Assembly (NCBI GenBank): GCA_003154135.1
Contig: PMCN01000179.1
Location: 3,917-18,399, forward strand
Direction: 5' to 3'
DNA length: 14,483 bases
Source of the DNA: Acidimicrobiaceae bacterium
GTDB lineage: Bacteria > Actinomycetota > Acidimicrobiia > Acidimicrobiales > Ilumatobacteraceae
Shown here one piece after another: positions 13,787 to 14,483 of this stretch. The first letter of the stretch is position 1. Each line of letters starts with the position of its first letter. The translations under genes were made by a program, and so were the position numbers. The notes below the pieces were generated by a model that had not been told where the DNA came from, ran no database searches, and saw nothing but the letters and a program-made list of their open reading frames with translations.

Positions 13787-14483
13787 CGGCACCTGCCGCC
13801 TTCGCCTGGCTGAACCGGAGCCGTTGGGCCCACCTCGTGGCAGCTGCGGTGTTCGCCGCAGTGCTGGTCGCGCAGTACCCGACGGTGGCGATCGGCCACG
13901 AGGTGTTCACCGACACCGCGACGCAGCAGGGGTACGTGTACCCGTGGGCGGCGAGCGGCGCTCGGTACCGCTTCGCGGTGCAGTCCGACCAGGCCGACCT
14001 GTCGCTGCCGGCGATGGCCGTGCAACGGCGCGCCTACGACGCCGGCGAACTGCCCCATGTCGACCTGTACAGCTACGGCGGCGGCTACCCGCTCTACGCC
14101 GACTACTCCACGGCGCAGGCCTATCCGCCGCGGATGGTGCTCGTGGCACTGTTCGCGCCGGTCGACGCACACTTCCTGTTCACCATGCTGCACCTCTTCG
14201 GCGCCGGCATGTTCACGTACCTGCTGCTGCGGCGCCACCGGTGTCGATGGTTGCCGTCGGTGTTCGGTGGTGCGGCGTGGATGCTCGGCGGCTGGACGGG
14301 CGCGTGGATGCAACTGGCACCGTTCATCGTGCTGTCGGCGCTCTTCCCCGGCGCGTTGTGGGCGATGCACCGGTTGGTCGCCCGTCGCACATGGGAAGCG
14401 CTCGCCACCAGCGGCGTGCTGCTCGGCGCACTGGTGGTCGCCGGCCACGTGCTGTTCGGCGTCGTGGCCGCTGCGATCGTGGG
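13783..14483 (+). CDS. YfhO-like polytopic membrane protein (5' part; continues beyond window)
   Basis: The first 233 residues of an integral membrane protein resembling the YfhO / GT-C glycosyltransferase-like group. A hydrophobic helix (about 17-37) leads to a long extracytoplasmic loop. That loop carries VFTDTATQQGYVYPW (41-55), SDQADLSLP (68-76), GELPHVDLYSYGGGYPL (88-104) and AYPPR (113-117), the kind of first-loop motif seen in these proteins. More membrane segments lie at about 117-149, 157-175, 178-200 and 208-233. If the assignment holds, it would transfer sugars or modify a cell-envelope polymer from a polyprenyl donor, which is inference from family. GTG 13783 is chosen because it overlaps the hydrolase stop (GTGA) and gives a normal N-terminus. 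The catalytic core further downstream cannot be judged. Confidence 0.75.
   Translation, partial: MTAPAAFAWLNRSRWAHLVAAAVFAAVLVAQYPTVAIGHEVFTDTATQQGYVYPWAASGARYRFAVQSDQADLSLPAMAVQRRAYDAGELPHVDLYSYGGGYPLYADYSTAQAYPPRMVLVALFAPVDAHFLFTMLHLFGAGMFTYLLLRRHRCRWLPSVFGGAAWMLGGWTGAWMQLAPFIVLSALFPGALWAMHRLVARRTWEALATSGVLLGALVVAGHVLFGVVAAAIV

Noticed and set aside
1..14483. Mobile elements, toxin-antitoxin, phage or defence genes
   Set aside because: No transposase, integrase, tRNA-linked attachment site, toxin pair or defence domain was seen. All large genes have housekeeping or envelope-type assignments.

Overview
The window looks like chromosomal DNA of a high-GC actinobacterium. A mycothiol synthase gene (mshD) supports Actinobacteria, because mycothiol is essentially restricted to that phylum. 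Dense 4-base gene overlaps and leaderless-type starts fit this. A member of the Acidimicrobiia (Ilumatobacter-like) is my best guess, made from sequence style alone and not tested.

Layout. (1) Bases 1-5216 lie on the minus strand: a histidine operon hisC-hisB-hisH-hisA-hisF, then a homocysteine S-methyltransferase joined to hisF by a GTGA overlap. An aldo/keto reductase with its own apparent promoter follows and runs off the left edge. HisC makes histidinol phosphate from the HisB product. HisA and HisF/HisH do the middle steps that join histidine and purine synthesis. hisD, hisG and hisI/E are not in the window. (2) Bases 5217-5877 hold a divergent promoter region with a 12-bp tandem repeat, a 68-aa hypothetical protein (+), and a 317-bp gap rich in inverted repeats, including a 22-bp stem with a 3-nt loop and a terminator-like hairpin. 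(3) Bases 5878-10425: nth (endonuclease III, minus strand) is divergent from the plus-strand operon mshD-pepF-rlmN. The nth and mshD promoters lie back to back and share a small palindrome. The pepF/rlmN junction carries four tandem TGAACGACA units that create two four-codon mini-ORFs chained by GTGA overlaps. (4) Bases 10426-12897: one secreted 796-aa multidomain beta-sandwich protein with its own Shine-Dalgarno-led transcript. (5) Bases 12898-14483: an alpha/beta hydrolase overlapping by 4 bases a polytopic YfhO-like membrane protein that is cut by the right edge.

Gene starts fall into three classes. Five genes have a TAGCCT or TAGCGT box 6-8 nt before the start codon, which suggests leaderless transcripts. 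Eight genes start inside a GTGA or ATGA overlap with the gene upstream. The secreted protein has a clear Shine-Dalgarno. The small hypothetical gene has a weaker box (CAGACT).

I found no mobile element, CRISPR array, RNA gene or defence system. Most of the window is core metabolism. The unusual material is in the junctions and the intergenic repeats.
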